Origin: Otatea glauca
Taxonomy: Eukaryota; Streptophyta; Magnoliopsida; Poales; Poaceae
Length of the DNA: 64,000 bases
Direction: 5' to 3'
Assembly (NCBI GenBank): GCA_036346275.1
Contig: CM070725.1
Span: forward strand, 40,052,104-40,116,103
Part shown: in pieces, positions 44,920 to 55,971 of the stretch
Layout: each line of letters starts with the position of its first letter
Numbering within the stretch: the first letter of the stretch is position 1
The notes under the pieces: model-generated
The model's input: the letters and a program-made list of their open reading frames with translations, nothing else
What the model was told of the DNA's origin: nothing
Database searches by the model: none
Position numbers and translations under genes: made by a program

Positions 44920-46085
44920 TTCCTTATTTAGCTATGTGTATTTTTATTTTTTACAAATCTAGTATTCTAAAGTATGTATTTATAAATTTAGTCTTATCCT
45001 CTACCACAGAATACACAGCAAGAGATACCTATCCCGTGCTACGCTCGGGGAGAGTGGAAGGCCACAAGTGCCTTGGGTTCTCGGCCGCCCGCAAGAGCAG
45101 GGCATGTCCCACCGAGGCAGAGTTCCTTCCGCGCTCCCCGGGCGCGGTAGCGCTCTCGAATATCTAAACATGGGGTATACATATATGCAGGATATACGAA
45201 GGATATGTTCTAGCGATATATATAAACTCCAGATATCACGGGCCTTATTCTATGAGATAAGATATACGCGAAGGTAAAATTTTCATATTAGGAAGGACTC
45301 GATCGCTTTTTCTGTACGAGGAAACCAACTCGAGCATGCCTAGTATCTAGGGAAGTTTAGATATACTGTGAAGATCACGCAAGGAAGGATTCCTCATCGC
45401 TACGATTTGATATATACCAAACCAACTACAACTCAACCTAAGGCTGGGTTACCCCGACTATATAAGGCCGGGGGTAGGGGTCCTCAAGGCAAGCCTTCGA
45501 GACCAGAGAAGAAGAGAAGACGCGTAGCAACCTGAAGCCAACGACCCTCGCTTCGTTAACCTCCCGCCATAGTTTAGCCTTTGCTTAGATTCAATCTTCA
45601 TTGTAATTAGGGCTAGACAATTCTCTTTGTTCTTGATCCACCCTATACATATATCATCCGCACAAGAAGTAGGGTGTTACTCCATTCAGAGAGCCCGAAC
45701 CTGTATACATCGTGTGCCACTGTTTTCGTGCTTGACTTTGCTAAACCGAAGGTACAAGTAATTATAAATTTATTGTCGATTTCTAACATTCGACAGTTAG
45801 CGCCTCCTCTCAGGAGGTGGCGTGCACACACAGCAACTTGTCCCGTGAGGTGCCTTGCGCGTCGCAGCTCCTCCCGCACTCCGTTGCCCTACCGCAGTGC
45901 TGATGGCCTTCCACGCTCCTCAGACGTGGCCACGCTCCTCAGACGTGACAGAAAACATGTCACTTGCTGTGTTTTTCTTGGTAGAAGAAGAGACTAAATT
46001 TATAAATTTATACGTGATGAGGTTATATTTGTAAAAAAATAAGATAGAAAGGATTAGAAAAATAATGATTTCACTCCGCTGCGCT
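44920..46085. mobile_element. Unit with long terminal inverted repeats, MULE-like
   Basis: The left arm (about 44920-45075) and the right arm (about 45905-46085) are inverse copies. Shared order: gaaatc, attttttacaaat, tataaatttagtc, ctctacca, acacagcaag, gtggaaggcca. Arms of about 150-170 bp with diverged sequence and no internal ORF fit a non-autonomous Mutator-like element, but the outer borders and 9-bp duplication could not be fixed. LTR-like sequence occupies most of the interior. Confidence 0.5.
45170..45797 (+). repeat. Gypsy-type LTR-like sequence inside the inverted-repeat unit
   Basis: It has a core promoter (gactatataaggccggggg, about 45458), a pyrimidine-rich leader with aagagaagacgcg, and an end tttctaacattcgaca followed by gttagcgcc, which resembles the LTR end and GTTGGCGCC junction of some grass Gypsy elements. 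The left border and the duplication are unclear, so it may be a solo or truncated LTR. Confidence 0.5.
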
Positions 46086-46908
46086 GCTCGAGCTGGCCTG
46101 GCTCTGAGCGGCCGCTAACTGTTCCCTGTCTCTCTGGTCCATGCTCTGGGCTCAGCAAACGCATCCAACTTGTAGCTGCACCTGCACGATACAACCCCTC
46201 CTCCTGTTTTGCCCCCGGCCCGTTCTGCTACACATTGGCCTGTGCAGTTACCGCAGCAGCTGCATGCGCTTGTCCGGGCGGACAGACTCCATGCCTAGCC
46301 CCTACAAAGATGGATTGATGGATGGGTAGACGGACGTGATGTAAGCGAGGAGCCGAGGACGCAGATCACTTTGGGCTTATCTTGTTTGAAGGGACCCAGC
46401 CGACCTACACGGCACGGACTACCGTTGGTTGGATCCAGAACCTGTCTATGATGCAAATACTGAGCTAGTCGTAGTCTGATGCGTACTAAATACTGCTGTA
46501 CATATACCGACGGCTACAGCAACCAACGTATCATCTACCGCGTTTATGTTAGCATTCGTGTTGTATCGGGCAATCGGCCCTATCCACTAACTCAAGGACT
46601 GGCCCATGCGGCCGTGCTTCCCATCATTTGAGCCGGGGGTCTGCGATGACGTCACACTTGTCGCGCCGGTGTGGCATCGTGAGGGGTCGGTCACCCACGG
46701 CAATAATTGAAGCCATGCAGAGCAATCAAAGGCTTTGCGCAGGCGATCAGACGGACGGGAACGCCCACACGACAGCGCGACCCCCCTCCTCTCGCTGAAG
46801 CTGTCACTTTTCTTGCCCTGATTTTTTTTTGTGTGCAAATTTAGCTATCTTCCTAATATAATCACAAAAATAGTTCCTCTCGAACTCAAAAGCATTGACA
46901 GCGTACCG
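46086..46908. other. Intergenic, no supported gene
   Basis: Mixed GC content. Frames at 46141-46329 and 46587-46838 have no domain. No repeats identified. Confidence 0.4.
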
Positions 46909-47165
46909 CTGCAGAGGTACTGTATAGCATGAGTGTACCCATTTAATTAAGCAAAAGTTTTTACTTAAATGGTTAATTAAGTGATTATTTAATTAAAGTG
47001 AATGATTAATGATACAGCTGCTTACCAACGCATGAGACATTGGTAGAACTTGCCACGGCTCACCAGTCCGGTAGGTCATATGACGCTTATCGGTCTGAAA
47101 GAAAGTTATTTTTATAATTATGTTTGGAAGAATAGTAGATTTAAAGAAAAAAGAATTGTCAGGAC
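46909..47165 (+). repeat. Dispersed repeat, copy B
   Basis: It is the same-orientation counterpart of 36190-36475, 10.7 kb away: gagg.actgtat.gcat, taagcaaaagtt, gttaattaag, catgagac..tggtag, ggtaggtcatatgac, and gaaagaaagttatttttataattatg. Divergence is substantial. Confidence 0.6.
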
Positions 47166-47949
47166 AAAGAAAAAATTGATAGCTTCCCTCTTGATAGGAG
47201 CCGTAGGGAACACAGGTGACGTATGAGACCCTACGAGAGCATAGCGTGCACCCTGCCTGCGGCACTTGGTGGGCCCCCGATCTTAGGCTCCGTCTCGCCC
47301 GTTGATCCATCCATCGTGCGGCCACGATCAGCCGTGTACGGACGAGGCCGCAGCAGATGTGCGTGCATGGAGCCCACGCTGTTGTGAGCTTGCGCGCGGT
47401 GCAGCGCACACAATTACACATGCACTGATGCATGGTCACGTCGCAGCTGCATTTATTCGAGAAAATCTTTTGACTCGGATGGATAGAATGGATGGTTGAG
47501 ATGAAACCAAACGAGCAGCCGAGCTGCGTTTTTTTGGCGCGGTGGGAAGATACTGTGTTCGACGAGTGGTTAAAAGATACGGATGCGCATGTCTCCGTTC
47601 TAGAAACAGGGTAACGGTCAAGCGAAATCCGACAGCGATGGGTGTGATCTCCGGGCGATACGGCGGCCAAACGCGAGGCTGCGGAGACGTTCGCTTCTGC
47701 GATCGTCTGTTGGGGATTGGACATTCGTGCGATTTCGCTGTGTAAAAATCGGGAGGCGTCGTGTAAAAGGGTTAGAATCTCTTGCCCAACCTGCTGAGCG
47801 AGACTTGCATTCCATACTCATTGATCGGATCGGTATAGTACGATTGTCAAAGCCGTACTGGGTTTGGTGGTAGGATACGATGGGCGACACATTTTAAAGG
47901 ACGAATAGGCATAACGTTGACATGACACGATTTTGACACAAATCTTTTT
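47166..47949. other. Intergenic, no supported gene
   Basis: The 243-codon minus-strand frame (46993-47724) spans the repeat copy and has no domain or exon signals. No promoter or RNA gene was seen. Confidence 0.4.
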
Positions 47950-47957
47950 ATAGTTTT

Positions 47958-48100
47958 CACTGTTCCCCTAGCGGCCGCCTAGCTCGTCTAGGCGCTAGGC
48001 CTCTCCCTCCCGCCTAGCCGCTTAAACCAATTTTTTTCTGTCTAAGCGATTAGGCGCTAGGCGTCAGTCTGTTACCCGACTAGCGGCTAGGGGAACACTG
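47958..48100. mobile_element. hAT-type MITE, 143 bp
   Basis: Terminal inverted repeats CACTGTTCCCCTAGC (left) and CAGTGTTCCCCTAGC (right, reversed) are flanked by perfect 8-bp duplications atagtttt (47950-47957, 48101-48108). Both features define hAT. The interior holds nested palindromes of the CTAGGCGCTAGG type, so the whole element can fold on itself. Confidence 0.88.
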
Positions 48101-48366
48101 ATAGTTTTTGATAAATATTATAAAAAAGTTTTGGCAGCAAAAGTGAAGCTTGAAGAACTATCTTAACAATACAACAAACACGAGACGGTTCGAGCGTTTC
48201 AAGAATACGGAAGAAGCTAGAAGACAAAGCGTCTAGTTCATCTTTTGAAGGGATTAGCAGGGTGCAATGGAATCCACGAGTAAAGATCAGCAACTATCTC
48301 GACACATCTTTTGCGAAGAATGAATAAAATGCATTTTCGGCTAATTTTCTCTCTTGCAATAGTACA

Positions 48367-48546
48367 AATAGACCAGAGCTAGGTCGACACGACACGAAGG
48401 TAGCACTACGTGCTAATGAACCGTGCCTAGGCTTGTTGGAGACTAGTCGATCGGCACGACACGACGGGTTGGCTGGGCTGTGACGGCTCAACACGATATA
48501 GACCCACGATCTATTATGCCCGTGTTGTGCCGGTGCCCAGGTCTAC
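48367..48546. mobile_element. Possible degenerate MITE
   Basis: The left start tagaccagagctaggtcga and the reversed right end tagacctgggcaccggcac are similar, and the interior is rich in cgacacgac. No duplication could be confirmed. Confidence 0.3.
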
Positions 48547-49346
48547 AGGAGACTTTCGTCAATGCCAACTTGCCGGTCGTATTGCTCTCCCTTTCTTTGA
48601 GCCGTGGGTAAACTTAGACTGAGCACTATTTAGAACGTGAGATATTTTGTTGATTCTTACAAAAATTGAATCGTTTTCTGTGAAATTTTTGTGTTCTAAA
48701 TAGGACATGAGCTTAGGTGCGGAGGGGACGAACGGAATTGCTGTGCTAAGGTGGGGCGCCTCCGTTATACCGTCAGTATGCCGGGCGAACTAGTAGGGGG
48801 TCGGTCGCTGCAAGGGCAGCACGGTACGTACATACGTGCATTTCTGCACAGTTTTGTGGCGAATTAAATCCGTGGTTCGTCCCCTATACACGCACACTGC
48901 CCCCCCGCGCGACCATTACTGCGCGGGATCTTCTTGCCCTGCGGCCGCGATCTCGCACACGGAAGGACGTGCCGTCGCTTAGTTGGCGCCGCGTACGCGA
49001 TTAGCTTGCATGCAATGCAATGACGTTCTGTTGCTAATGTTCCATCCTAGGTAGGCTGCAGTACCAGTTTACTGCCAGTAGTAGCGTTCCGCATGAAGAC
49101 GCTACGGCCGTATCAAGCTCGTCGCAGGGCTAGAGAGCCTGTTTACCCGTTGGGAATTTATTTGACCCTCGTCGGATGATGTTCTACCACTCCTACAGTC
49201 CTACGGATAGTATAACTAGGGCTGTAAAAAGAAAGGTGAGACTCACGAGTATACCCAAGCTCCACTCATGCTAGATTTGATTCGAGTTCTAAACAAGCCG
49301 AGCTAGAGTTTGATCCAATCTCATTAGCTTTACGGAGTCAAGTTCT
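48547..49346. other. Intergenic, no supported gene
   Basis: No open frame with a domain and no repeats seen up to the CACTA border. Confidence 0.4.
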
Positions 49347-49349
49347 AAT

Positions 49350-49640
49350 CACTACTACAGAACAGCCAATCCTTGCCGGCATATCACTGCCGGTTAGGAC
49401 CGAGCCGGCAATGATAACATATCTCTGCCGGTTCGAAAGTTAAGTTGGGGGGAGAACTTATCACTGTCGGTTCATGCAACCAACCGGCAGTAAAAAGCAA
49501 GATATCACTGCCGGTTTGAGACAACAACCGGCAGAGATATATCACTGCCGGGTCGTTCTTAAACCGGCAGTGATATTGCCTTTTCACCGCCGGTTGAGAC
49601 TAGAACCGGCAGTGATATTATCTTCCGCCGATTGAAGATA
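49350..49640. repeat. Left terminal and subterminal repeats of CACTA
   Basis: After the terminal repeat, units of about 14 bp (TATCACTGCCGGTT) alternate with their inverse (AACCGGCAGTGATA) six or more times, so each pair can form a hairpin. In En/Spm such repeats bind TNPA and are needed for transposition. Confidence 0.9.
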
Positions 49641-50603
49641 CGTTTGTCGGCGTACCACGGCGGCGATCCGGATCAAATGTTGCGTGATGGGGAGGGAGAC
49701 TTCACGAGTGAAAGAGAGTTTCAAAAGTTCCAACATATGGTACAGGACTACACGACACCATTGTACCCAGGCTGCAAGGAGGAGCACAAAAAATTGCAGA
49801 CCATGCTTACACTACTGCAGTTGAAGGCAAGCAATGGTTGGTCCGATAAGAGCTTCACTGAGCTGTTATGTCTCTTGGGGGATTTGCTTCCAGAGGGTAA
49901 CGTGTTGCCTACAAGTACGTATCAGGCCAAGCAGGTTGTCTGCCCGTTAGGATTGGAAGTACAAAGGATACACGCATGTCCAAACGATTGCATGTTGTAT
50001 CGCAATGAGTTTGCGGACTTGGATGGCTGTGTTGTTTGCAAAGCAAAGCGGTATAAGGGCAACGATGATGACATCGATAATGAAGATGTCGGGGTGAAGC
50101 GTAAGAAGATGAGATCTCCCCGTAAGGTGGTGTGGTATTTTCCTATAATTCCCCGTCTGAATCGATTGTTTGCGAACAAAAGGCATGCCCAATTGCTACG
50201 ATGGCACGCCGAAGAGCGTAAGAACGATGGAATGCTCAGACACCCTGCTGGCTCTGTGCAATGGAGGAACATCGACAGAAAATATAAGAAGCACTTTGCA
50301 TATGATGTAAGGAATATAAGGTTCGGGTTGAGTACGGATGGGATGAATCCTTTCGGTAACATGAGCAGTCGTCATAGCACTTGGCCGGTAACTCTATGTA
50401 TCTACAACCTTCCTCCATGGTTTTGTATGAAGCGGAAGTACATTATGATGCCGATCGATCCAAGGGCCTGTGCAACCCGGCAACGATATCGATGTGTACC
50501 GAAACCATTGGTTGAAGATCTTCTAATCTTGTGGAACGATGGAGTACGGGTATGGGATGAGTATAAAGAGAGAACTTTATCCCACGCGCATTGTTGTTCG
50601 TAA
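49641..50603 (+). pseudogene. TNPD transposase, middle part
   Basis: The frame starts straight out of the subterminal array and encodes the middle of a CACTA transposase (Transposase_21 family). It shows HACPNDCMLYRNEFADLDGCVVCKAKRYK, a Cys-rich zinc-binding segment, RLFANKRHAQLLRWHAEER, and STDGMNPFGN, the conserved DGxNPF box that holds a catalytic Asp. The family's N-terminal Transpos_assoc domain is missing, so a deletion joined the left end to the interior. Frameshifts appear after IMMPI (about 50450) and the frame stops at 50601-50603. The region 50604-50900 is decayed, with traces such as MRHRRFL. Confidence 0.88.
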
Positions 50604-50903
50604 CCATCAATGATTACCCCGCCTTGGTAACTGTCGGGCCGCACGACAAAAGGCTTCAATGGATGCGCCGATTGCTTAGATGGTACAACTAGTCGGTGGT
50701 CAAGAACTGTCGAAAAATGTCTTACATGCGGCATCGTAGGTTCCTCCGCAAGGATCACCCACACCGCAATAATAAGAAAGCTTTTGATGGGACAAAGGAG
50801 ACCGCTTTAGCTCAAGAATCACACTAGGAGAGAGATATTTGCAGTGTAAAGGATCTTAAAATTATCCACTAAAGGAGCAGCAAAGACATCTATCCCGAGT
50901 TCC

Positions 50904-51797
50904 GTGATAAGGCTCCTTTGTGGAAAAAGAGATCGATTTTGGGTTCTACCTTCATGGCAAGACTTGGAAGTTCGACATGCAATCGACGTCATGCACATAG
51001 AGAAGAACGTGTGTGACAGCTTGCTTGGTATCTTACTGGATATACCTGGCAAAACAAAAGATACTCTCCAAGCACGGATGGACCTTGAAGATATGAAACT
51101 CAGGAAGGAGCTGCATCACAGAGACATGGATACAGGGAAAAAATATCTTCCCGCAGCCTGCTACACTCTGAGCAAGAAAGAAAAAATTAGCCTGTGCGAA
51201 TGCTTGCATGGAGTGAAAGTTCCGTCCGGATACTCTGCCAACATAAAGAGGCTAGTCTCAATGAAAGACTTAAAATTAATTGGCATGAAGTCTCACGATT
51301 GCCACGTGATGATGACACGGATGCTTCCAATTGCAATTAAGGGTGTTCTGCCAGAGAAAGTCCGAGACCCAATTGTAAAGTTGTGTTCATTCTTCAACGC
51401 GATTTCACAGAAGGCCATCGATCCATTGAAACTAGATAAGCTACAGGAAGACGTGGTCCACACTGTCTGCAGGCTCGAGATGTGTTTCCCTCCATCTTTT
51501 TTTGATATTATGGTCCATCTCATTGTTCACACCGTGAAAAAGATACGGATTCTCGGTCCCGTGTTTCTACATCAGATGTATCCTTTTGTGAGGTTCATGG
51601 GGGTTATAAAGAAATATGTTCGTAACCGACATCGGTCGGAAGGTTGCATTGCAGATGTTGGGGAACCGAGGAGGTCATTGAGTTCTGCGTTGATTACATG
51701 GATCTCAAATCGATTGGTGTGCCTACATCACGACATGAGGGTAGGCTACAGGGAAAAGGGACATTGGGCGAGAAATCGCTTCGTACAAACAATCTAG
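50904..51797 (+). pseudogene. TNPD transposase, C-terminal part and DUF4218
   Basis: HAIDVMHIEKNVCDSLLGIL is the hallmark of the end of the TNPD core. It is followed by LKLIGMKSHDCHVMMTRMLPIA and a DUF4218-like region (FFNAISQKAIDPLKLDKLQED ... GPVFLHQMYPFVRFMGVIKKYVRN). The conserved reading shifts near 51655 to the next frame, so the last 45 or so residues here are off-frame. It was one protein with the piece to the left and the DUF4216 piece to the right. Confidence 0.88.
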
Positions 51798-52561
51798 CTT
51801 CATTCACACAAGCACATTTCGCAGTTCTGGGACAATCAGTTGTGGTGGCCCCGTATGTCAACATGCACAAGAGCATGCTATCCAGAACAAACCCAACGAA
51901 GTCAGAGGGTTGGATCGCGAGAGAGCATAGACATAACTTCGACGATTGGTTGCGTAGGCACATGATGCATACGGAGACAGAGTGCGCTCAGTTGAAAGTG
52001 TTGGCTCAGGGACCGTCCACTACAATTCGGATATTCCAAGGATACGATATAAATGGTTTTACTTTTTATACAGGAGCACAAGATAAAAAGAGCACCAACC
52101 AAAACAACGGCATCCGTACAGATGCCTACGACAGCAACGGAGATAGGAAAATCTACTACGGATTCATAGAAGAGATTTGGGAGCTTGATTATGGACCTTT
52201 GAAGGTCCTTCTCTTTCGGTGCCAATGGGTAAGACTTCCAAGGGGCATAAACATCGACAAGTACGGTATCACTACCGTGGACCAAAAACTGGTCGGATAC
52301 AGAGAAGAACCATTCGTACTTTCTAATTGTGTTACACAAATCTTTTTTGTAACCGATCCAGCTAACAAGGAGCGTCACGTGGTTATTCAAGGAAAAAGAA
52401 GGATTGTCGGGGTTGAGAATGTTGTCGACGAGGAAGAATATAACCAATTCGATGAGCTTCCTCCTTTCGGAGAGGACGTTGACCTCGGTCTCATGGAAGA
52501 GAATGAGGACGAAGTTACATACATACGTCGCGATCATGACGAAGGTCGAATCGTAGCTTAG
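51656..52561 (+). pseudogene. TNPD transposase tail with DUF4216
   Basis: After a frameshift at about 51655 the transposase continues (EEVIEFCVDYMDLKSIGVP; NMHKSMLSRTNP) into a DUF4216-like domain (GIRTDAYDSNGDRKIYYGFIEEIWELDYGPLKVLLFRCQWV) and an acidic C-terminus, ending at TAG 52559-52561. This 300-residue stretch has no internal stop, so decay is moderate. Confidence 0.88.
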
Positions 52562-52860
52562 TTGTCCTAATTAAATACATGTTTATTTTCTCATATGTAA
52601 CAATTAATGTATTCTTTTGTCATATGTATCAATTTGTGTGAATTCAACTTCATCTGTGTGTTTTTTTTGTATTTGTGTGAAAACAGTGAGCAATCTCGAT
52701 TTTTATAATTTTACAACTTTGTCAAAACTTAGGGAAATATGTAAATCAAATATTACATGTCTCAAGTATTCCTCCAAAATTTGCGTAAAATTTGGATAAA
52801 AATTGATAGGATTTAAAAATCCCAAAGCAATCATCCTTTGAAAACTTTGACATAATTGGC
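52562..52860. other. TNPD 3' flank
   Basis: AT-rich, with several TTTTTT and ATGTATC stretches. It is likely the 3' UTR and termination region. No coding sequence. Confidence 0.4.
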
Positions 52861-53225
52861 CGAGCTTATCACTGCCGGTTGTCTCATTAAGCCGGCGGTG
52901 AAGTGATTTATCACCGCCGGTTTGTAGTATTAACCCGGCAGTGATAATCAAGTATTATCGCCTTTTTGTTTTGAACCAAGCGGTGATAAATACTTTCACC
53001 GCCGGTGTAGATACAACCGCCGTGATAATGTATTATTACCGTCGGGTTGAGCTTGAACCGCGATGATAAATACTTTCACCGCCGGTTGAGCTTGAACCGC
53101 GATGATAAATACTTTCACCGCTTGGGTTGAGCTTGAACCGAGCGGTGATAATTCAAGTATCACTTATCGATTCTATTTATTATCCGGAAGTGATAGTGTA
53201 TCTTCGCGGTTTTGTGGTGACCCGC
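52861..53225. repeat. Internal cluster of CACTA subterminal-type repeats
   Basis: At least eight diverged copies of TATCACTGCCGGTT and its inverse (for example 52867, 52910, 53003, 53075) lie in mid-element, between the TNPD 3' flank and the second ORF. Units have drifted to TTTCACCGCCGG. An AT-rich TATA candidate (ttataaattcg, 53242) and a GC-rich leader follow directly. Confidence 0.8.
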
Positions 53226-53240
53226 GGTGATACTCTAACC

Positions 53241-54780
53241 TTATAAATTCGAACGCGCGCCACACTCGGCCCTCATTTCCACTTCAACTCGACGCCGCCA
53301 CCGTCTCCTCGCATCGCCCGCGTCGCCGCGCGACGCCCGGCCGCCCCTCGACCTCACCACCGGACTCACCGCCCGCCGTCGCCGGACCACCGCCCCGCCG
53401 TCGCCGCGACCTCATCGCCTCGGCCGTCGCCCCGCCGTTCTTTGCTTCGGTAATGACCGGCCGTCACCCCGCCGTATATTTCTACATGACCCAATTTAAC
53501 CATTTTTATGCACAATTATTTGTCCATATATTTCTACAAGTGAAATCCTTCAGAGCATCAGATCATCAATTGTGAAAACTATATACACAAGAAGCCAAGT
53601 TAATTCTGAGTGAGGTGAAAGCAAAAAAATCAAAACAGTTGACAGAAGTAACCTAAAAATCATGAAATTCTTCTCCAATTCAAACTACAAATGGAATTTG
53701 AATTACACCAACAGTAGAACTTACTTATTTTAGATTTTTCGCCTCATTAAGAAAGTGATTATCTAGGAGTATGCATATTGGTGAAAATAAAAATCAGAAA
53801 TACTTTTGTTTGCGCTTTGAGCTGTTGCTTTTCGAGTATCTTTCTTTTTGTACAGATCAAAGTTGTCAAATTTTTCGTGGTAGCAGATGCCGCGAATGGC
53901 ATTAATAAGGCAAGCAAAGAGTCTTGCAACAAGAATTAACCGAACCATAACACATGTGCGAAATGCACGCACTCGTGAGGCCATACATAATTATAAACAT
54001 GTAGTGTATTCGAATGACATTCATGTGAAGACTTTATTCTTTAGACATTGTGGAGAAGTCACGGACTTTATTCTTTGTATTGCATTTTTAATAAATTTCA
54101 TATATATGTGGTAGATTTAGGATCTTAGGAAATCATTGTATAATTTTTTCCTTTTATGTGAGAAGCTTGCTAAATGTATGTATATGTGTATGGTTACCTG
54201 GATGTACATGTGTATGGTTACCTGGATGTATATGCGCTTATTCAGAAAATATGTGCTAACACATCGACAAAATATATATGTATGTGTAGATCTCCTGCAG
54301 ATGTGTACATATCTTGTGTACGTGTATGCTTATATTTGTGTTCATGGTCAAAATATTCTGGAGAATGCAGATTCAAAAAAAGATGTATATGTGTATGTGT
54401 CCTTCAAGGATGTTTGTGTATACAGATAAAAAAAATATGTGTGTACATGTTCTTTAAAGATGTGTATTATTGAGTACTCCTTTCAATAAACATGCCATGT
54501 AGCTTTCTATTCAGTAGAATTGCTTGATTTAGTTTGGAATTTGGGGCAGCGGTACAATTATAAAGAGTCTGTAAGGACGTAATTATAAAGAAAAATGAAA
54601 GATAGCAACACTTCAACTGACCATTCTCAATTTCAAGTAGTTCTCTACAATATTAATGTAAAGATGTATATGTGTATGTATCCTGGGATATGTAAACATC
54701 CTTTCACGGGATTAACTTTAATGTCAATCCTCGTTTGTATGTGTCTTTCAAAAATGACCTTGTTAATTGGAAATTTTCAA
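53241..54780 (+). other. Putative promoter, leader and intron of the second CACTA ORF
   Basis: TTATAAATTC at 53241 is followed by a C-rich, CpG-rich stretch (53270-53470) that may be a first exon, then a GT at about 53450 and a long AT-rich intron-like stretch. It contains a tandem 24-bp repeat (tgtgtatggttacctggatg at about 54185-54233) and many TATGTGTATG phrases to 54470. No domain-bearing frame. A T-rich tract at about 54720-54790 precedes the next coding piece. Confidence 0.4.
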
Positions 54781-54784
54781 CAAA

Positions 54785-55624
54785 CTTGCTAGGAATGGCC
54801 TCCGACGAAGGACAAGTGCCAGAGGGAGTTGGGCCTCAAATATGGACGAAGGAGGAAGGGGTAGCCTGAATAATAGCCCAACATCCTATCTGAACCTGCA
54901 GGATCCAGCCATGGACCTACCTGACGATACTCACGTAAGCGAGGTAAAGTTTTAGTACACTGTGGTTCTCAAAACATGGTAGGCCCAGACGACTAATAAT
55001 TTAGAAGATCAATTTGTAGGCTCGGACGTCGATCAACGGTAGCGCAAGTCGTGGTCCCAACAAGATGCCTAAGGAATTTTTAACATAGTGGAGCTCTCGG
55101 CAGTCGGGGAACCTGCTATACCAGAGTCATCATTGGGGCCGTACAGGACAGCCTGCGGGGTTATTGCTAGGGATGATGTGCCCATCAGCTATAGATCATG
55201 GATTGGCCGCGGAGGTGACCCATGGGTGGTACCCAATGACCTGAAGAACTCATTATGGGACAAGCTGAAACAAGTTTTCCAGTTCCCCCAAGGGACCGAG
55301 CTGGTTGCAAAGAAACGAGCACTCAGATCATGTGTAATGCGTGGAAGAATTGGAAGACAAAGACTAAACAAGAATTATGTGAAAAAGAATGAAACGCCGA
55401 ATTTTGACACGTACCCAAAGTTAAGGGAGTTCTGGGATGAATTTGTGGCGTACAAGAGGTCTGAAGAAGCTCACATAGTAAGTCAAAGGAACAAAGCAAA
55501 CGCGGATAAGAATATTCACCCTCACAAACTAGGAACAGGAGGGTACGTGAAGAAAATACCAGCATGGGATCGGTCCGAAGAAGAAATAACCCGCAAGGGT
55601 ATAATTCCTGCAACGGCGCCTTAA
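54785..55624 (+). pseudogene. Second CACTA ORF, En/Spm transposase segment, part 1
   Basis: Coding is scattered up to 55087 (NNSPTSYLNLQDPAMDL; GPNKMP), then the 178-codon frame 55088-55624 has GPYRTACGVIARDDVPISYRSW, the standard start of the plant Ptta/En/Spm (Transposase_24-like) region, KQVFQFPQG, TYPKLREFWDEFVAYKRSEEA and NIHPHKLGTGGY. This corresponds to a TNPA-type accessory protein. The frame shifts at about 55610 and the reading continues from about 55620 in the next frame. Confidence 0.82.
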
Positions 55625-55971
55625 GCTTAACGATCAAGCACTGGTTGCTTGGGAGGGGTGCTTCTATCTCCGATGATGGCAGCTTAAGCTTCAGAAGCGA
55701 TAAAGAGCAGGAAGTGCTGCGCAGAATCACAGATGCTCACATGCAGTCTTCCCAAGGATCTTTCACGCCACGAAGGGAGAATGACGAGCTAACCATAGCC
55801 CTGGGTAACAAGGAGCATGCAGGTCGCACTAGAGGAGTTGGTTTGGTCACGTGGAAAGAAGCCTTCCCCGCAGACGCATGGATGTACAAACGTTCAAAGA
55901 GATTAAGAGAAGATCAACTAGAACGTCAAATAAAAGATGCTGTCGCGAGAGCGCTAGAGGAACAAAGAGCG
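55612..55971 (+). pseudogene. Second CACTA ORF, part 2, split by LTR insertion
   Basis: It reads on from part 1 after the frameshift: LLGRGASISDDGSLSF, ELTIALGNKEHAGRTRGVG (a strong family signature) and the coiled-coil-like RSKRLREDQLERQIKDAVARALEEQRA. The frame is cut at 55971 by an inserted element. Skipping that element and one copy of its duplication leads in the same phase to AELDKAVEQAVQKAL at 61206. This shows the ORF was open here before the insertion. Confidence 0.88.
55967..55971. repeat. Target site duplication gagcg (left copy)
   Basis: gagcg lies directly before the TG at 55972 and again at 61201-61205 after TTACA. Confidence 0.9.

Noticed and set aside
46993..47724. 243-codon minus-strand frame
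   Set aside because: It overlaps a dispersed repeat, has no recognisable domain, and its composition does not resemble a grass exon.
54136..54473. Met/Tyr/Cys-rich frames
   Set aside because: They arise from TATGTGTATG low-complexity sequence and a 24-bp tandem repeat in an intron-like region.
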